DNA of 50,402 nt, taken from NCBI GenBank assembly GCA_028704435.1, contig JAQWFL010000019.1:1-50402 (forward strand). Direction: 5' to 3'. Source of the stretch: Anaerostipes sp. GTDB taxonomy: Bacteria; Bacillota; Clostridia; Lachnospirales; Lachnospiraceae. Of the stretch, positions 8,542 through 18,079 are shown one piece after another. Made by a program: the position numbers and the translations under genes. The notes under the pieces are model-generated. The model did no database searches. It was given only the letters and a program-made list of their open reading frames with translations, and was not told the origin of the DNA. Each line of letters begins with the position of its first letter. Position 1 is the stretch's first letter.

Positions 8542-8570
8542 ATTTTACTCCATATTCTTATAGTTTACAA
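8542..8570 (-). promoter_or_regulatory. Promoter of the hybrid kinase
   Basis: Minus strand TTGTAA (8565-8570), 17-bp spacer, TAAAAT (8542-8547). The leader of about 170 nt to the ATG at 8368 holds no feature I recognise. Confidence 0.5.
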
Positions 8571-8581
8571 TCTTTTATAAT

Positions 8582-8628
8582 GAAAAAAAGCCATGATATG
8601 GAGAGAAAAATTCCACAAATCATAGCTT
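8582..8628 (-). terminator. Terminator of the nadE operon
   Basis: Minus-sense AAGCTATGAT pairs with ATCATGGCTT, extended inward by TGGA/TCCA, and is followed by seven U. It begins about 20 nt after the nadE stop. Confidence 0.8.
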
Positions 8629-8647
8629 TGTATTTCTTTGTATTGAT

Positions 8648-10546
8648 TTATTTTTGTAAAAATATCTGAACGCTGGCATCACTTGGCATACGCAGATCTC
8701 CTCTTGGCGATACTGATACACTTCCTACTTTAGGTCCATCTGGCAGACAGTTCCTCTTAAACTGCTGAGAGAAAAACCTCCAGTAAAATTTGTTTAACCA
8801 CTTATCAATCGTCTCAATATCATATCTTTCTTCAAAAGTCATCTTCGCAATTCTAAATAACTTTTCTTTGGAAAATCCAAAACGAAGCATATAGTAAAGG
8901 AAGAAATCATGAAGTTCATAGGGTCCGACTAAGTCTTCTGTCTTTTGTGAAATCACACCATCCACTGGTGGCAAAAGTTCTGGACTTACTGGAGTATCTA
9001 ATACATCCATAAGTACCTTAGATAATTCTTTCTTTTTTGTGGTTTCTGCATAATAGAGAACTAGATATCTAACTAAAGTCTTTGGAACTGAACAGTTTAC
9101 CCCATACATAGACATATGATCCCCATTGTAAGTAGCCCATCCAAGAGCTAGTTCTGACATATCTCCAGTACCGATAACCATTCCATTATATTTATTTGCA
9201 AGATCCATTAGAATCTGAGTTCTTTCACGAGCCTGAGAATTCTCATAAGTAACGTCATGTACCTCTTCATCATGTTCAATGTCCACAAAGTGCTGTCTTA
9301 CTGCTTTCTCAATATTGACTTCTTTTAAAGTAGCTCCAAGCTCCTTTATCAGTGACACTGCGTTCTGATATGTTCGGTCTGTGGTTCCAAAACACGGCAT
9401 TGTAACACAGATTAAGTTCTTCCTTGGAATGTCCAGCATATCAAATGCCCTTGCAGTGACTAAAACTGCTAACGTAGAATCCAAACCACCAGAAATTCCA
9501 ATCACTGCGTGTTTACATCCAGTATGTTCCAGCCTCTTTTTCAATCCCATAGACTGAATGGATAAAATTTCATCACAACGCTTATCTCTTTCTTCCCGAT
9601 TATTGGGTACAAACGGTGTCTTTGGATAAACCCTTGAAAGGGGTGTATCATTTATTTTAAGTGAGAAAGTTATCTCTTCATAATCTTCAGAACCACCCAT
9701 CACAAATGTTGTCATCTTCCTTCGCTCTAAAGAGAGTTTCTTTACATCGATTTCACTATAAATCACTTCATTTGTAAATCGTTTTGCTTCTGCAAGAACA
9801 GAGCCATTTTCACATATCAAATGATGTCCACTATAAACTACATCTGAAGTAGATTCTCCTTCTCCTGCATTTGCATAGATATACCCAGCAAGCAATCTTG
9901 CTGACTGATTGGAAACTAAATTCTTTCGGTAAGTTTCTTTTGTCGTAGTTTCCACGCTTGCAGATGGATTACATATAATCGTAGCTCCAGCCATGGCATG
10001 ATTCGTACTTGGAGGTAATGGGACCCATAAATCTTCGCAGACCTCTCCTGCAAGAATTAACTCTGGTATTTCTTCACAAGCAAACAATAACTTTGATCCA
10101 AAAGAAACATAATCCTCTCCAAGTAAAATATCACACTCCAATCCCTCTCCAGATGCAAAATGTCTTGCCTCGTAAAACTCAGAGTAATTAGGTAAATGAA
10201 TTTTAGGTATTACCCCTAAAATCTCCCCGTCACAAAGAAATACCGCACAGTTGTAAAGCTTTTGCTTTACAGTTAATGGACATCCAACAACGACAACCAT
10301 ATTCTTGTCTGTGGTTTCTTCTGCAATTCTAAGAAGCTGTTTTTTACATTCTTCTAATAGTACCTCTTGTAAAAATAAATCTCCACAAGTATACCCACTA
10401 ATAGTCAATTCTGAAAACACAAGAATATTTGCTCCCTGCTTCTGAGAATCTTTTATAATATCTATAATTCTATCTGTATTATATACTGGATCTGCAACAT
10501 GTACCTTTGGAGTTGCAGCCGCTACTTTTATAAATCCATCTCTCAT
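8648..10546 (-). CDS. nadE: Glutamine-dependent NAD(+) synthetase
   Basis: Amidates nicotinic acid adenine dinucleotide to NAD+ using ammonia released from glutamine. The N-terminal nitrilase-type glutaminase domain (about 1-290) has the Glu of FSELTISGYTCGDL, the Lys of PKIHLPNY and the Cys of GEVCEDLW as its triad. The C-terminal synthetase domain (about 320-632) has the PP-loop SGGLDS. The 632-residue length fits the two-domain enzyme rather than the short ammonia-dependent form. It is last in the operon, 3 bp after prfA, and is followed by a terminator. No pathway link to prfA/prmC is evident. Confidence 0.95.
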   Translation of the reverse strand: MRDGFIKVAAATPKVHVADPVYNTDRIIDIIKDSQKQGANILVFSELTISGYTCGDLFLQEVLLEECKKQLLRIAEETTDKNMVVVVGCPLTVKQKLYNCAVFLCDGEILGVIPKIHLPNYSEFYEARHFASGEGLECDILLGEDYVSFGSKLLFACEEIPELILAGEVCEDLWVPLPPSTNHAMAGATIICNPSASVETTTKETYRKNLVSNQSARLLAGYIYANAGEGESTSDVVYSGHHLICENGSVLAEAKRFTNEVIYSEIDVKKLSLERRKMTTFVMGGSEDYEEITFSLKINDTPLSRVYPKTPFVPNNREERDKRCDEILSIQSMGLKKRLEHTGCKHAVIGISGGLDSTLAVLVTARAFDMLDIPRKNLICVTMPCFGTTDRTYQNAVSLIKELGATLKEVNIEKAVRQHFVDIEHDEEVHDVTYENSQARERTQILMDLANKYNGMVIGTGDMSELALGWATYNGDHMSMYGVNCSVPKTLVRYLVLYYAETTKKKELSKVLMDVLDTPVSPELLPPVDGVISQKTEDLVGPYELHDFFLYYMLRFGFSKEKLFRIAKMTFEERYDIETIDKWLNKFYWRFFSQQFKRNCLPDGPKVGSVSVSPRGDLRMPSDASVQIFLQK

Positions 10547-10549
10547 AAT

Positions 10550-11623
10550 TTATTCTTCTTCCATATTACTTAATTTTGCTGCTTGATCTGCTGCGGTTAG
10601 ACTATCAATCAACTCGTCTAAATCTCCATTCATAATTGAATCTAACTTGTGTAATGTTAATCTAATTCTATGATCTGTCACTCTTCCCTGCGGGTAATTG
10701 TAAGTACGAATCTTCTCAGAACGATCTCCTGTTCCAATCTGGCTTTTTCTCTTCTCAGCTTCTGCATCATGGGCTTTTTGTTGTTCCAATTCATATAAAC
10801 GGGAACGCAAAACCTTTAATGCTTTATCTTTATTCTTAAGCTGTGATTTTTCATCTTGACACGAAACAACAATTCCTGTTGGTAAATGTGTTAAACGAAC
10901 CGCAGAATCTGTTGTATTGACACACTGTCCACCATTTCCAGATGCACGGAACACATCAAACTTACAATCATTCATATCAATATCAACTTCCACATCTTCC
11001 ACTTCCGGCATAATTGCTACAGTGATTGTGGATGTATGAATTCTGCCGCCTGATTCTGTCGTTGGAATTCTCTGTACACGATGGACTCCACTTTCATACT
11101 TAAATCTTGAATAAGCTCCTTGTCCAGAAACCATAAATACTAACTCTTTAAATCCACCGATTCCACTTTCATTGAAAGACAATGTTTCCACCTTCCAACG
11201 ACGTCCATCTGCATAGCTTCGATACATACGTGCCACATCAGATACAAACAATCCTGCTTCATCTCCACCAGCTCCCGCACGCATCTCCACAACAATATTC
11301 TTATCATCATTTGGATCCTTTGGAATTAATAGAATTCTTAAATTCTCTTCTAGCTGTTCTACTTTTTCCTTTGATTCATTCAATTCTTCTTTTGCAAGTT
11401 CCTTCATCTCTTCATCAGATTCTTCTTCCAGCATTTCTAAGCTGTCCTCAATATTCTGTTTTTCTTGCTTGTATTCTTTATATGTTTCCACAATTGGTGT
11501 TAATTCATTCTGTTCTTTCATTAATTCGCGAAAACGATTCTGATTTCCTGCCACATCGGGATCATTTAACTCCTGCAACACAGTCTCAAGTCGATCCACT
11601 AAACCTTCTAATTTGTCAAACAT
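10550..11623 (-). CDS. prfA: Peptide chain release factor 1
   Basis: Reads UAA/UAG and triggers peptide release on the ribosome. The 357-residue protein carries the stop-codon recognition region with a PxT-type tripeptide (IPTTESGG) and the catalytic GNGGQ loop (about 229-233). That Gln is methylated by PrmC, whose gene lies immediately upstream with a 4-bp gap. RBS AGGA precedes the ATG. The N-terminal third is acidic and helical, as expected for class I release factors. Confidence 0.97.
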   Translation of the reverse strand: MFDKLEGLVDRLETVLQELNDPDVAGNQNRFRELMKEQNELTPIVETYKEYKQEKQNIEDSLEMLEEESDEEMKELAKEELNESKEKVEQLEENLRILLIPKDPNDDKNIVVEMRAGAGGDEAGLFVSDVARMYRSYADGRRWKVETLSFNESGIGGFKELVFMVSGQGAYSRFKYESGVHRVQRIPTTESGGRIHTSTITVAIMPEVEDVEVDIDMNDCKFDVFRASGNGGQCVNTTDSAVRLTHLPTGIVVSCQDEKSQLKNKDKALKVLRSRLYELEQQKAHDAEAEKRKSQIGTGDRSEKIRTYNYPQGRVTDHRIRLTLHKLDSIMNGDLDELIDSLTAADQAAKLSNMEEE

Positions 11624-11627
11624 CTCT

Positions 11628-12467
11628 TTATCCTTTCTTTCTTCCCATTACGACACGATCTAATCCAGCTAAATCCTGATTCAAGATTACATCTATAAAT
11701 CCTGCTTCTTCCATCATACACTTTACATCTTTGCCCTGGTTGTATCCAATTTCAAATGCAAGCATTCCATTGTCATTCAAGTACCCAGGTGCCTCTTTTA
11801 CAATTCTTCGATAAAAATGAAGTCCATCTTCCATTCCGTCTAAGGCAATTAACGGTTCATGTTCCCTAACCTCAGGCATAAGTTCTTCACAGTCCTTGGT
11901 GGGAATGTATGGCGGATTTGAAATAATTAAATCAAAAGTTTCAAACACTGATTCAAACAAGTCGCTCTGAATAAATTCTACCATAGGAAGCAGATTTCTT
12001 CCATTCTCTTTTGCAATTTTTAATGCATCTGCATCAATATCTACTGCCATACAGCGTTCCGGTCTTAGTATTAGCCCCAAACTAACAGCAATACATCCGG
12101 ATCCAGTACACACATCTAAAATGCTCTTTGGTTTAATTCCAGATTCAATCACTGTTTCTAGCACACTTTCAGTATCTGCTCTTGGAATTAGAACATCAGG
12201 AGTTACGCGAAATGTATATCCCATAAAATCCTGAGTCCCTAATATATATTGAAGTGGCATCCTCTTTGTGATGCGCTCTTTTATATATTCTTTGTATAAT
12301 TGTAATTCTTTTCCTTCCACAACTTCTTCCGTCATGGAAAACAAATAGTCTTCTCTTGTAATATGAAAGCAGTGGGAAAACAAATACCATGCCTCCCCCT
12401 GAGCATTTTCAATTTCTTCCTTAGACAATTCCTTGATTCCGTATTCTATCCAATCATGCCGATTCAT
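11628..12467 (-). CDS. prmC: Release factor glutamine methyltransferase
   Basis: SAM-dependent N5-methyltransferase that modifies the GGQ glutamine of release factors. In 279 residues, the SAM-binding motif [14 protein letters not shown] lies at 118-131 and the catalytic NPPY at 184-187. The N-terminal helical domain binds the release factor. It lies between a yqhQ-like gene (14-bp overlap) and prfA, the usual Firmicutes arrangement, so substrate and modifier are co-expressed. Confidence 0.96.
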   Translation of the reverse strand: MNRHDWIEYGIKELSKEEIENAQGEAWYLFSHCFHITREDYLFSMTEEVVEGKELQLYKEYIKERITKRMPLQYILGTQDFMGYTFRVTPDVLIPRADTESVLETVIESGIKPKSILDVCTGSGCIAVSLGLILRPERCMAVDIDADALKIAKENGRNLLPMVEFIQSDLFESVFETFDLIISNPPYIPTKDCEELMPEVREHEPLIALDGMEDGLHFYRRIVKEAPGYLNDNGMLAFEIGYNQGKDVKCMMEEAGFIDVILNQDLAGLDRVVMGRKKG

Positions 12468-13395
12468 GTTCTTTTTTCACCTCATCAATATATGCATGCC
12501 AGTCTAATACACCCTCTACCGATGCAATAGCAACTTCAATCATGCCTTCATCTGGCTCTTTCGTGGTCAAATATTGAAGGGAAAGTCCTGGCTTACTTAG
12601 CACTTGTATAATCTTACTTTCTGAATTCCCTGCAAATCGAATGACCTCATAGGAAATCCCTGCAATCACCGGAATTAACAAAATCCTGCTTAAAATACGA
12701 AGCCACATGGTGTCCACAGTAATAAAAAAGTAAACAATAATACTAATGATCATAACAAAAAACAGAAAACTAGTTCCACATCTCTTATGAAGTCTAGAAT
12801 ACTTTTTCACATTCTCTGGTGTCAACTCTTCCCCAGCTTCTAAACAGTTAATTGTCTTATGTTCTGCCCCATGGTACATAAAAAGTCTTTTAATATCTTC
12901 CATTCTTGAAATTAACACAATATATCCTAAAAATAACCCAACACGTACAATTCCTTCAATCAGCAAAATAATTGAATGACTGGATATCACTTTTTCAAAA
13001 AAACTAGATACAAGATAAGGGAGAATCATAAACAATCCCACAGATATACATAAAGAAATAACCACAATCAGACCCATTAGAAGTTTCTCTCCTTTGCCTG
13101 AAAATGTTCGTTCCAGCCACTGGTCAAATTTTGAAGTTGTTTCTATCTCGTCATCGTCAAAAAATTCAGCTGAGTAATTCAAGGTCTTCATTCCTATCAC
13201 CATAGATTCCACAAAATTCACAATGCCTCGAAGCAGCGGGAACCCTAATATCTTATATTTCTCTGAAACACTCACATATTCTTCTATTTTCGTCTCAATC
13301 TTGCCATCTGGTTTCCGAACAGAAACAGCATATTGGTCTTGATTCTTCATCATGACCCCTTCCATCACTGCCTGTCCTCCGATACGCTTTTTCAT
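12454..13395 (-). CDS. DUF1385 (YqhQ-like) membrane protein
   Basis: A 313-residue protein starting with the family signature IGGQAVMEGVMM. It contains several hydrophobic segments (about 100-125, 135-160, 205-235) and the motif YHGAEHKTINCLEAG near the middle. This matches DUF1385 proteins such as B. subtilis YqhQ. Their biochemical role is not established to my knowledge, and the conserved His/Glu/Cys cluster suggests metal or heme binding, which is inference. It is first in the operon with prmC-prfA-nadE, and its coding end overlaps prmC. RBS GAGGA precedes the ATG. Confidence 0.85.
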   Translation of the reverse strand: MKKRIGGQAVMEGVMMKNQDQYAVSVRKPDGKIETKIEEYVSVSEKYKILGFPLLRGIVNFVESMVIGMKTLNYSAEFFDDDEIETTSKFDQWLERTFSGKGEKLLMGLIVVISLCISVGLFMILPYLVSSFFEKVISSHSIILLIEGIVRVGLFLGYIVLISRMEDIKRLFMYHGAEHKTINCLEAGEELTPENVKKYSRLHKRCGTSFLFFVMIISIIVYFFITVDTMWLRILSRILLIPVIAGISYEVIRFAGNSESKIIQVLSKPGLSLQYLTTKEPDEGMIEVAIASVEGVLDWHAYIDEVKKEHESA

Positions 13396-13459
13396 AAACT
13401 TCCTCTTTATTTCATGTTCATCATTAAATAATTAAGGTCAAATAAATTTCTTATTATAT

Positions 13460-13493
13460 AAAAAATAGGCTGAGATTAAATAACCTCAACCTA
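13460..13493 (-). terminator. Terminator of rpmE
   Basis: Minus-sense TAGGTTGAG pairs with CTCAGCCTA (13485-13493 with 13466-13474, one G-U pair), followed by TTTTTT. It lies 12 nt after the rpmE stop. Confidence 0.8.
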
Positions 13494-13505
13494 CCATCTT
13501 TGTTT

Positions 13506-13706
13506 CTACTTTGTACCATATTTACGATTGAACTTATCAATACGTCCACGAGCTTGAGCAGCTTTTTGTTGTCCAGTGTAAAAAGAATGACACTTAGAAC
13601 AAATCTCAACGTGGATATCTTCCTTTGTTGATCCTGTTACAAATTCATTCCCACAGTTACATACTACTTTTGCTTGATAATAATCTGGATGGATTCCTTC
13701 ACGCAT
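13506..13706 (-). CDS. rpmE: 50S ribosomal protein L31 (zinc-binding type)
   Basis: A 66-residue L31 with the zinc-ribbon cysteines in VVCNCGNEF and EICSKCH, so this is the zinc-containing form, plus the conserved HPDYY start and the C-terminal [11 protein letters not shown] take the ATG at 13706 because [10 protein letters not shown] aligns with other L31 proteins and AGAGGTG lies 6 nt upstream. An upstream GTG would add three residues. It is a single gene with its own promoter and terminator between rho and the prfA operon. Confidence 0.96.
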   Translation of the reverse strand: MREGIHPDYYQAKVVCNCGNEFVTGSTKEDIHVEICSKCHSFYTGQQKAAQARGRIDKFNRKYGTK

Positions 13707-13731
13707 GTTTTTCACCTCTTCTATAAATTCT

Positions 13732-13829
13732 TGTTGGATTTTGCCAACATATACATACTTTGACTTTCGTCATTTCTTATGTTCAATAAACAACTTCTTG
13801 ATTATATCACAGTGTATTTTCAATTTCAA
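13732..13829 (-). promoter_or_regulatory. rpmE promoter and leader hairpin
   Basis: Minus strand TTGAAA (13824-13829), 17-bp spacer, TATAAT (13801-13806) with TG giving an extended -10. The leader of about 85 nt contains the hairpin TGTTGG/CCAACA (13732-13737, 13744-13749). L31 autoregulatory leaders are known in Firmicutes. Membership of this one is not tested. Confidence 0.6.
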
Positions 13830-13832
13830 GCA

Positions 13833-15122
13833 TTATTTTCTCAAAAGAGAACGCTTTGTCAAATCAACAAATTCTGCATTGTTCTTTGTTCTTTTAAATA
13901 AATTAAGAGTCTGTTCTAACATCTCTTCACTTCGATGTCCCCCTAATTCCTTGTGTAAGGCTGCAACAACAGCTTGTTCATCTTTGGATAGTAGTAAATC
14001 GTCTCTTCTTGTACTAGATTTTGCAATATCAACTGCTGGGAAGATTCTTCTTTCGGATAATTGTCTGCTTAAAACAACCTCCATATTTCCTGTTCCTTTA
14101 AACTCTTCAAAGATAACGTCATCCATCTTGCTTCCCGTCTCCACAAGTGCAGTTGCTAAAATTGTTAAACTTCCACCTTCACGCATATTTCTTGCTGCTC
14201 CAAAAAACTTCTTTGGCATATGAAGTGCTGCTGGATCTAGTCCACCAGTTAAAGTTCGTCCACTTGGTGGAACTGTCAAATTGTAAGCTCTGGCAAGTCT
14301 TGTAATACTATCTAATAAAATAACAACATCCTCTTTATGTTCCACTAAACGCTTTGCACGTTCCAAAACCATCTCAGATACTCTCTTATGATGTTCTGGA
14401 AGTTCATCAAATGTTGAATATATTACTTCAACATTCTCTCCTTCTATGGATTCTCTAAAATCTGTCACTTCCTCAGGTCGCTCATCAATCAATAATACGA
14501 TTAACTTTACATCTTCATAATTAGTACTAATGCTCTTTGCAATCTGCTTTAACAGCGTTGTCTTTCCTGTCTTTGGCTGAGATACAATCATACCTCTCTG
14601 CCCTTTTCCAACTGGGGATAACAAATCTACCATTCTCATGGATAGAGAACTCTGCTGTGTCTCAAGTCTTAATCTCTGATTTGGAAAGATTGGTGTCAAA
14701 TCTTCAAAATGCTCTCTTCTTGCAGCATCTTCTGGATGATATCCATTGACAGAATCCACATAAAGAAGTGCACCAAACTTCTCGTTTTGTGTTCTTACAC
14801 GAATAGATCCACAAAGAATATCTCCTGTTTTTAAATTAAATCTGCGAATCTGTGCTGGTGAAACATAAATATCATGCTCTCCTGGCAGATAATTCTCACA
14901 ACGAATAAAGCCATACCCATCTGGCAATACTTCTAGTATACCGTTGGCTTTTTCTCCACTATCTAAATTCTTTTTGCTACGAATCAGCTTTTCTGGTTTA
15001 TTTTCTTCTAATTCTATTAACTTATCCACTAATTCCTGCTTTTTTAAAGAACTAATACCCGTTAATTCTTTTTCCTTGGCAATATCTTTTAATTGCACAA
15101 GGGACATATCACTATAATTCAT
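13833..15122 (-). CDS. rho: Transcription termination factor Rho
   Basis: A 429-residue hexameric RNA-dependent ATPase that ends transcription. It has an N-terminal helical domain (about 1-45), a short basic insert, a cold-shock RNA-binding fold (about 55-125), the P-loop SQPKTGKTTLL, the DExx-like VILLDSITRL, and Q/R-loop residues near the C terminus. I chose the ATG at 15122, which has AAGGAG 7 nt upstream; an in-frame start 36 nt further up lacks such a site. It lies 65 bp downstream of sigF. A candidate promoter (TTGGTT-17-TATGAT) overlaps the sigF end, so it may be transcribed alone. Confidence 0.96.
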   Translation of the reverse strand: MNYSDMSLVQLKDIAKEKELTGISSLKKQELVDKLIELEENKPEKLIRSKKNLDSGEKANGILEVLPDGYGFIRCENYLPGEHDIYVSPAQIRRFNLKTGDILCGSIRVRTQNEKFGALLYVDSVNGYHPEDAARREHFEDLTPIFPNQRLRLETQQSSLSMRMVDLLSPVGKGQRGMIVSQPKTGKTTLLKQIAKSISTNYEDVKLIVLLIDERPEEVTDFRESIEGENVEVIYSTFDELPEHHKRVSEMVLERAKRLVEHKEDVVILLDSITRLARAYNLTVPPSGRTLTGGLDPAALHMPKKFFGAARNMREGGSLTILATALVETGSKMDDVIFEEFKGTGNMEVVLSRQLSERRIFPAVDIAKSSTRRDDLLLSKDEQAVVAALHKELGGHRSEEMLEQTLNLFKRTKNNAEFVDLTKRSLLRK

Positions 15123-15187
15123 ATAAATTCTCCTTCGTTTGGGAATTGGGCAAATCACCCAAGATTCACTTTATCATACCATATTTT

Positions 15188-15919
15188 TTAGGAACAACCA
15201 AGGGCTTTTTTCCTCATTTTTCCAAGAATTTTCTTTTCCATCCTTGATATTTTCACTTGGGATACAGAAAATATTTTTGCAACCTCTTGCTGCGTCTTCC
15301 CTTTTAAATATCGAAGTTCAATAATGCCTCGTTCCATCTCATCGAGACCATCCATAAGCTGCTCCACTAAAACATTATGGATTGCTTGATTTTCTGCATT
15401 TTCTTCTCCAAATAAATGATCAATAAGTAGGATGGAGCTCCCATCCTCTGTACTATTAGGTCGATAAATAGACTCAACTTCCATATTTGCCTCTAAAGAC
15501 ACTGCAATTTCTTCTGCATGAAGCCCTGTTATTTTAGATAATTCCTCTAAAGTGGCTTCTCTTTGATATTTCATGGCAAAATCTTTTTTTGCATTTTTAA
15601 TATGATAAGCATTCTCCTTCAAGGAACGACTTACTTTTATCATTCCATCATCACGAATGAAACGTCTGATTTCACCTGTAATCATAGGAACAGCATAAGT
15701 AGAAAATTTCACATCAAAAGATAAATCAAATTTATCAATAGCCTTCATAAGACCAATACATCCTACTTGAAACAAATCCTCTGCCTCATATCCACGATTT
15801 GAGAAACGCTTTACAATACACCAGATTAACCCCGTATTTTCTAAAACCATGGTTTCCCTGGCTTCTTTATTCCCTTCCTTTGTACGAATCAACAATTCTC
15901 TTGTATGATCCCCATTCAA
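15188..15919 (-). CDS. sigF: RNA polymerase sigma-F factor (forespore)
   Basis: A 243-residue sigma-70-family factor of the SigF/G/B type. Region 2 contains DLFQVGCIGLMKAIDKFD and the -10 recognition helix (KFSTYAVPMITGEIRRF), followed by region 3 and a region 4 helix-turn-helix (GKTQQEVAKIFSVSQVKISR). It is the third gene of the spoIIA operon, directly abutting spoIIAB (16333 to 15920), which identifies it as the early forespore sigma factor rather than SigG. It is held inactive by SpoIIAB until SpoIIAA is dephosphorylated. Confidence 0.95.
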   Translation of the reverse strand: MNGDHTRELLIRTKEGNKEARETMVLENTGLIWCIVKRFSNRGYEAEDLFQVGCIGLMKAIDKFDLSFDVKFSTYAVPMITGEIRRFIRDDGMIKVSRSLKENAYHIKNAKKDFAMKYQREATLEELSKITGLHAEEIAVSLEANMEVESIYRPNSTEDGSSILLIDHLFGEENAENQAIHNVLVEQLMDGLDEMERGIIELRYLKGKTQQEVAKIFSVSQVKISRMEKKILGKMRKKALGCS

Positions 15920-16333
15920 TTATTTTACCGCAACTTTCTTTTTCATTGTCACAGTCGTTCCTTCTCCTAGTTTTGACTCCACCAGAACTTCATCCATAAA
16001 TGCCTCCATAAAGGAAAATCCCATTCCTGTTCTCTCCTGAGTTGGCTTTGTTGTATACATAGGTTCCATTGCTTTTTCTACATCCTCAATTCCAACTCCA
16101 AAGTCAACTACCTTAATCACAACATTTCCATCTTCCTCATAGATATCCATCTGAATTAATCCTGTCTCTTTTTCATATCCATGAACTACACAATTTGTAA
16201 CTGCTTCCGATACTGCTGTTTTTACATCAGCCATTTCCTCCAATGTTGGATCATATTTCATCATATACCCAGTGGTTACCATGCGGGCAATTCCCTCATT
16301 TTCTGATTGACTATCAAATTCTAAATGTATCAT
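15920..16333 (-). CDS. spoIIAB: Anti-sigma F factor / serine kinase
   Basis: A 137-residue GHKL-fold kinase that binds sigma-F and phosphorylates SpoIIAA. N-box AVSEAVTNCVVHGY, G1 box VDFGVGI, ATP-lid segment PMYTTKPTQERTGMGF. It lies between spoIIAA (18-bp gap) and sigF. The length is normal and all ATP-binding residues are present. Confidence 0.96.
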   Translation of the reverse strand: MIHLEFDSQSENEGIARMVTTGYMMKYDPTLEEMADVKTAVSEAVTNCVVHGYEKETGLIQMDIYEEDGNVVIKVVDFGVGIEDVEKAMEPMYTTKPTQERTGMGFSFMEAFMDEVLVESKLGEGTTVTMKKKVAVK

Positions 16334-16351
16334 TTCTATCCTCCCAATTTT

Positions 16352-16657
16352 TTATTTTTCTTCAATAACACCATGTAACCCTGCCATATGCACAACCCTG
16401 CGAATAGTATTATTCATGTGCATCACTGAAACTTTTCCTCCAACTGCATGAATCTTTTGATATCTTCCTAAAATCAAACCTACCCCTGAACTGTCCATAA
16501 AATCTGAATGTTCAAAATCAAAAATGATTTCTTTTATAAAATAAGACCGTAAAATCAATTCACATTGATACTTTACTTTTTCCGCTAAATGATGATCTAA
16601 TTCCCCATCTAACTTGATATATAATTTCTTCCCATTCACTTGATATTGTGTTGCCAT
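16352..16657 (-). CDS. spoIIAA: Anti-sigma F factor antagonist
   Basis: A 101-residue STAS-domain protein. The phosphorylated serine lies in DFMDSSGVGLILGRY. Unphosphorylated SpoIIAA attacks the SpoIIAB-sigma-F complex and frees sigma-F in the forespore. RBS AAAGGAG precedes the ATG. The gap of 81 bp to the upstream gene is largely a terminator, and no clear sigma-H or Spo0A site is visible in it. Where this operon's sporulation promoter lies is therefore unclear. Confidence 0.96.
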   Translation of the reverse strand: MATQYQVNGKKLYIKLDGELDHHLAEKVKYQCELILRSYFIKEIIFDFEHSDFMDSSGVGLILGRYQKIHAVGGKVSVMHMNNTIRRVVHMAGLHGVIEEK

Positions 16658-16683
16658 GTTCTCTCCTTTCTATGAGTTAGAAT

Positions 16684-16718
16684 GAAAAAAGAACCAAAGG
16701 GTATATTCCTTTGATTCT
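16684..16718 (-). terminator. Terminator between the TPR gene and spoIIA
   Basis: Minus-sense AGAATCAAAGG pairs with CCTTTGGTTCT (one G-U pair) and is followed by a run of U. It begins about 20 nt after the TPR-gene stop and separates the valS block from spoIIA. Confidence 0.8.
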
Positions 16719-16738
16719 TCTCATTTGTAATGTTTTAT

Positions 16739-18070
16739 TTAATTTAATTTTTTTGTTTCTGTATTCTTCTTTTCCATGGCATCTATTCTTGCCTGTGCAT
16801 CCTTTGCTGTGTTAGTTCCTGGGAACTTCTCAACAATTGTCTTATATGTGCTAATTGCCTTTTTCTTATCCTTTGAAGATTCATAAGCTCTTCCAAGGTA
16901 TAAATAAGAAGTTAGCTTTGTGCTGTTAATATCAATTGATAAAGTAAGATATTCAATTGCTGATTTATTGTCTCCATTTACATAAGCAGAATATCCACGA
17001 GCATACAAGTTAGTTGCAACTGTTGTTGTATAGGTATTTATCTTCAAGTCATCATATACCTTCTTCATCTTCTTTGTTGCAAGCTTCTTTCGATTAATCT
17101 TATTAAGGTTAATTGCCGCTGTTGAATAATCCTTTTGGCTGTATGCATCCATGGCTGTTAGAAGTTTATCATACAATCCCTCTGTTTTTGCATCTCCAAT
17201 ATATGATTTTAATTCTTCTTCGGCTTTCTTCTTTGCAGAATTTGCTTCTTTAATATTCTTTTCATTGCTCTTTAACTGTGTATCTTTTGCCAAAATTTGT
17301 TCTTTGTAATCATCAATTTGAGATTGATAGCTTGAAGCTGAACTTCTCTTTATGGTTGGATAAATCAACGCCATAGAAACAATCACACCTACAATAATTC
17401 CTGCGATTACATAAAGAAGTGGACCTCTTCCCCATAGTCCCTTTTCAAAACGTTCCATAACTGCACCTTTCTCTTTCTTTGGTTTGTCTATAACTTTCTC
17501 CGCTGTATCTGCAACAACCTCTTCCTTTGGCTTTTCAACTTCTTGTAAAAAATCCAGTGCTTTGCTGTTCTTACGGTCAATTGCAAGTACATCTTGAATG
17601 CGCTCATATGCTTCTTTCGTGTTATCTTGATGTATCAAAAGTAATGCCATAAGCAACTGTGCATCAATAAAATTCGGCATAATAGATACAACTTTCTTGA
17701 CCTGAAGCATGGCTAAATCTTCATCCCCTTGCTTTGCATATGTCAATGCCTGATTGTACTTTTTAATCACTTGGTTCATACGGTCAAGCTCTGTTGCGTT
17801 GGCCTGCGTTGCAGCTAGATAATCATTGGCAGCATTGTTATCTTTCTTTAAATTGGAACTAATTACCCATTGGGCTAATCCTTCTACAATCTGTCCTGTT
17901 TGAAAATAAATAAGACCTAACAAGTTTCTTGCATCAACATCATTCTTATTAAAAAACAATGAAGTCTTAAGATTCGCAGTGGCACCTGTTAAGTTACCTT
18001 CTTTGGCTTTTTCTAATCCAAGATTGTAATACCACTTTGCACTATTGGCTATCTTTTCTTTTATATCCAT
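16739..18070 (-). CDS. Membrane-anchored tetratricopeptide-repeat protein
   Basis: A 443-residue protein with N-terminal TPR-like helices (about 10-185, with patterns such as DVDARNLLGLIYFQTGQ), a charged linker, one membrane segment (about 214-235, LLYVIAGIIVGVIVSMALIYP), a Lys/Glu-rich coiled coil (about 248-290), and extracytoplasmic TPRs near the C terminus (SYLYLGRAYESSKDKKKAI). It probably scaffolds a complex on both faces of the membrane; its partner is unknown. The ATG at 18070 is chosen over an in-frame GTG 9 nt upstream because AGGTG lies before it. It follows the 48-aa ORF and precedes spoIIA. Confidence 0.75.
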   Translation of the reverse strand: MDIKEKIANSAKWYYNLGLEKAKEGNLTGATANLKTSLFFNKNDVDARNLLGLIYFQTGQIVEGLAQWVISSNLKKDNNAANDYLAATQANATELDRMNQVIKKYNQALTYAKQGDEDLAMLQVKKVVSIMPNFIDAQLLMALLLIHQDNTKEAYERIQDVLAIDRKNSKALDFLQEVEKPKEEVVADTAEKVIDKPKKEKGAVMERFEKGLWGRGPLLYVIAGIIVGVIVSMALIYPTIKRSSASSYQSQIDDYKEQILAKDTQLKSNEKNIKEANSAKKKAEEELKSYIGDAKTEGLYDKLLTAMDAYSQKDYSTAAINLNKINRKKLATKKMKKVYDDLKINTYTTTVATNLYARGYSAYVNGDNKSAIEYLTLSIDINSTKLTSYLYLGRAYESSKDKKKAISTYKTIVEKFPGTNTAKDAQARIDAMEKKNTETKKLN

Positions 18071-18079
18071 GTCCTTCAC

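Noticed and set aside
11182..11679. Plus-strand ORF of 165 codons
   Set aside because: Antisense to prfA; composition reflects the complement of acidic codons.
13705..14223. Plus-strand ORF of 172 codons
   Set aside because: It lies opposite rho, whose protein is strongly conserved on the minus strand; it has no recognisable domain.
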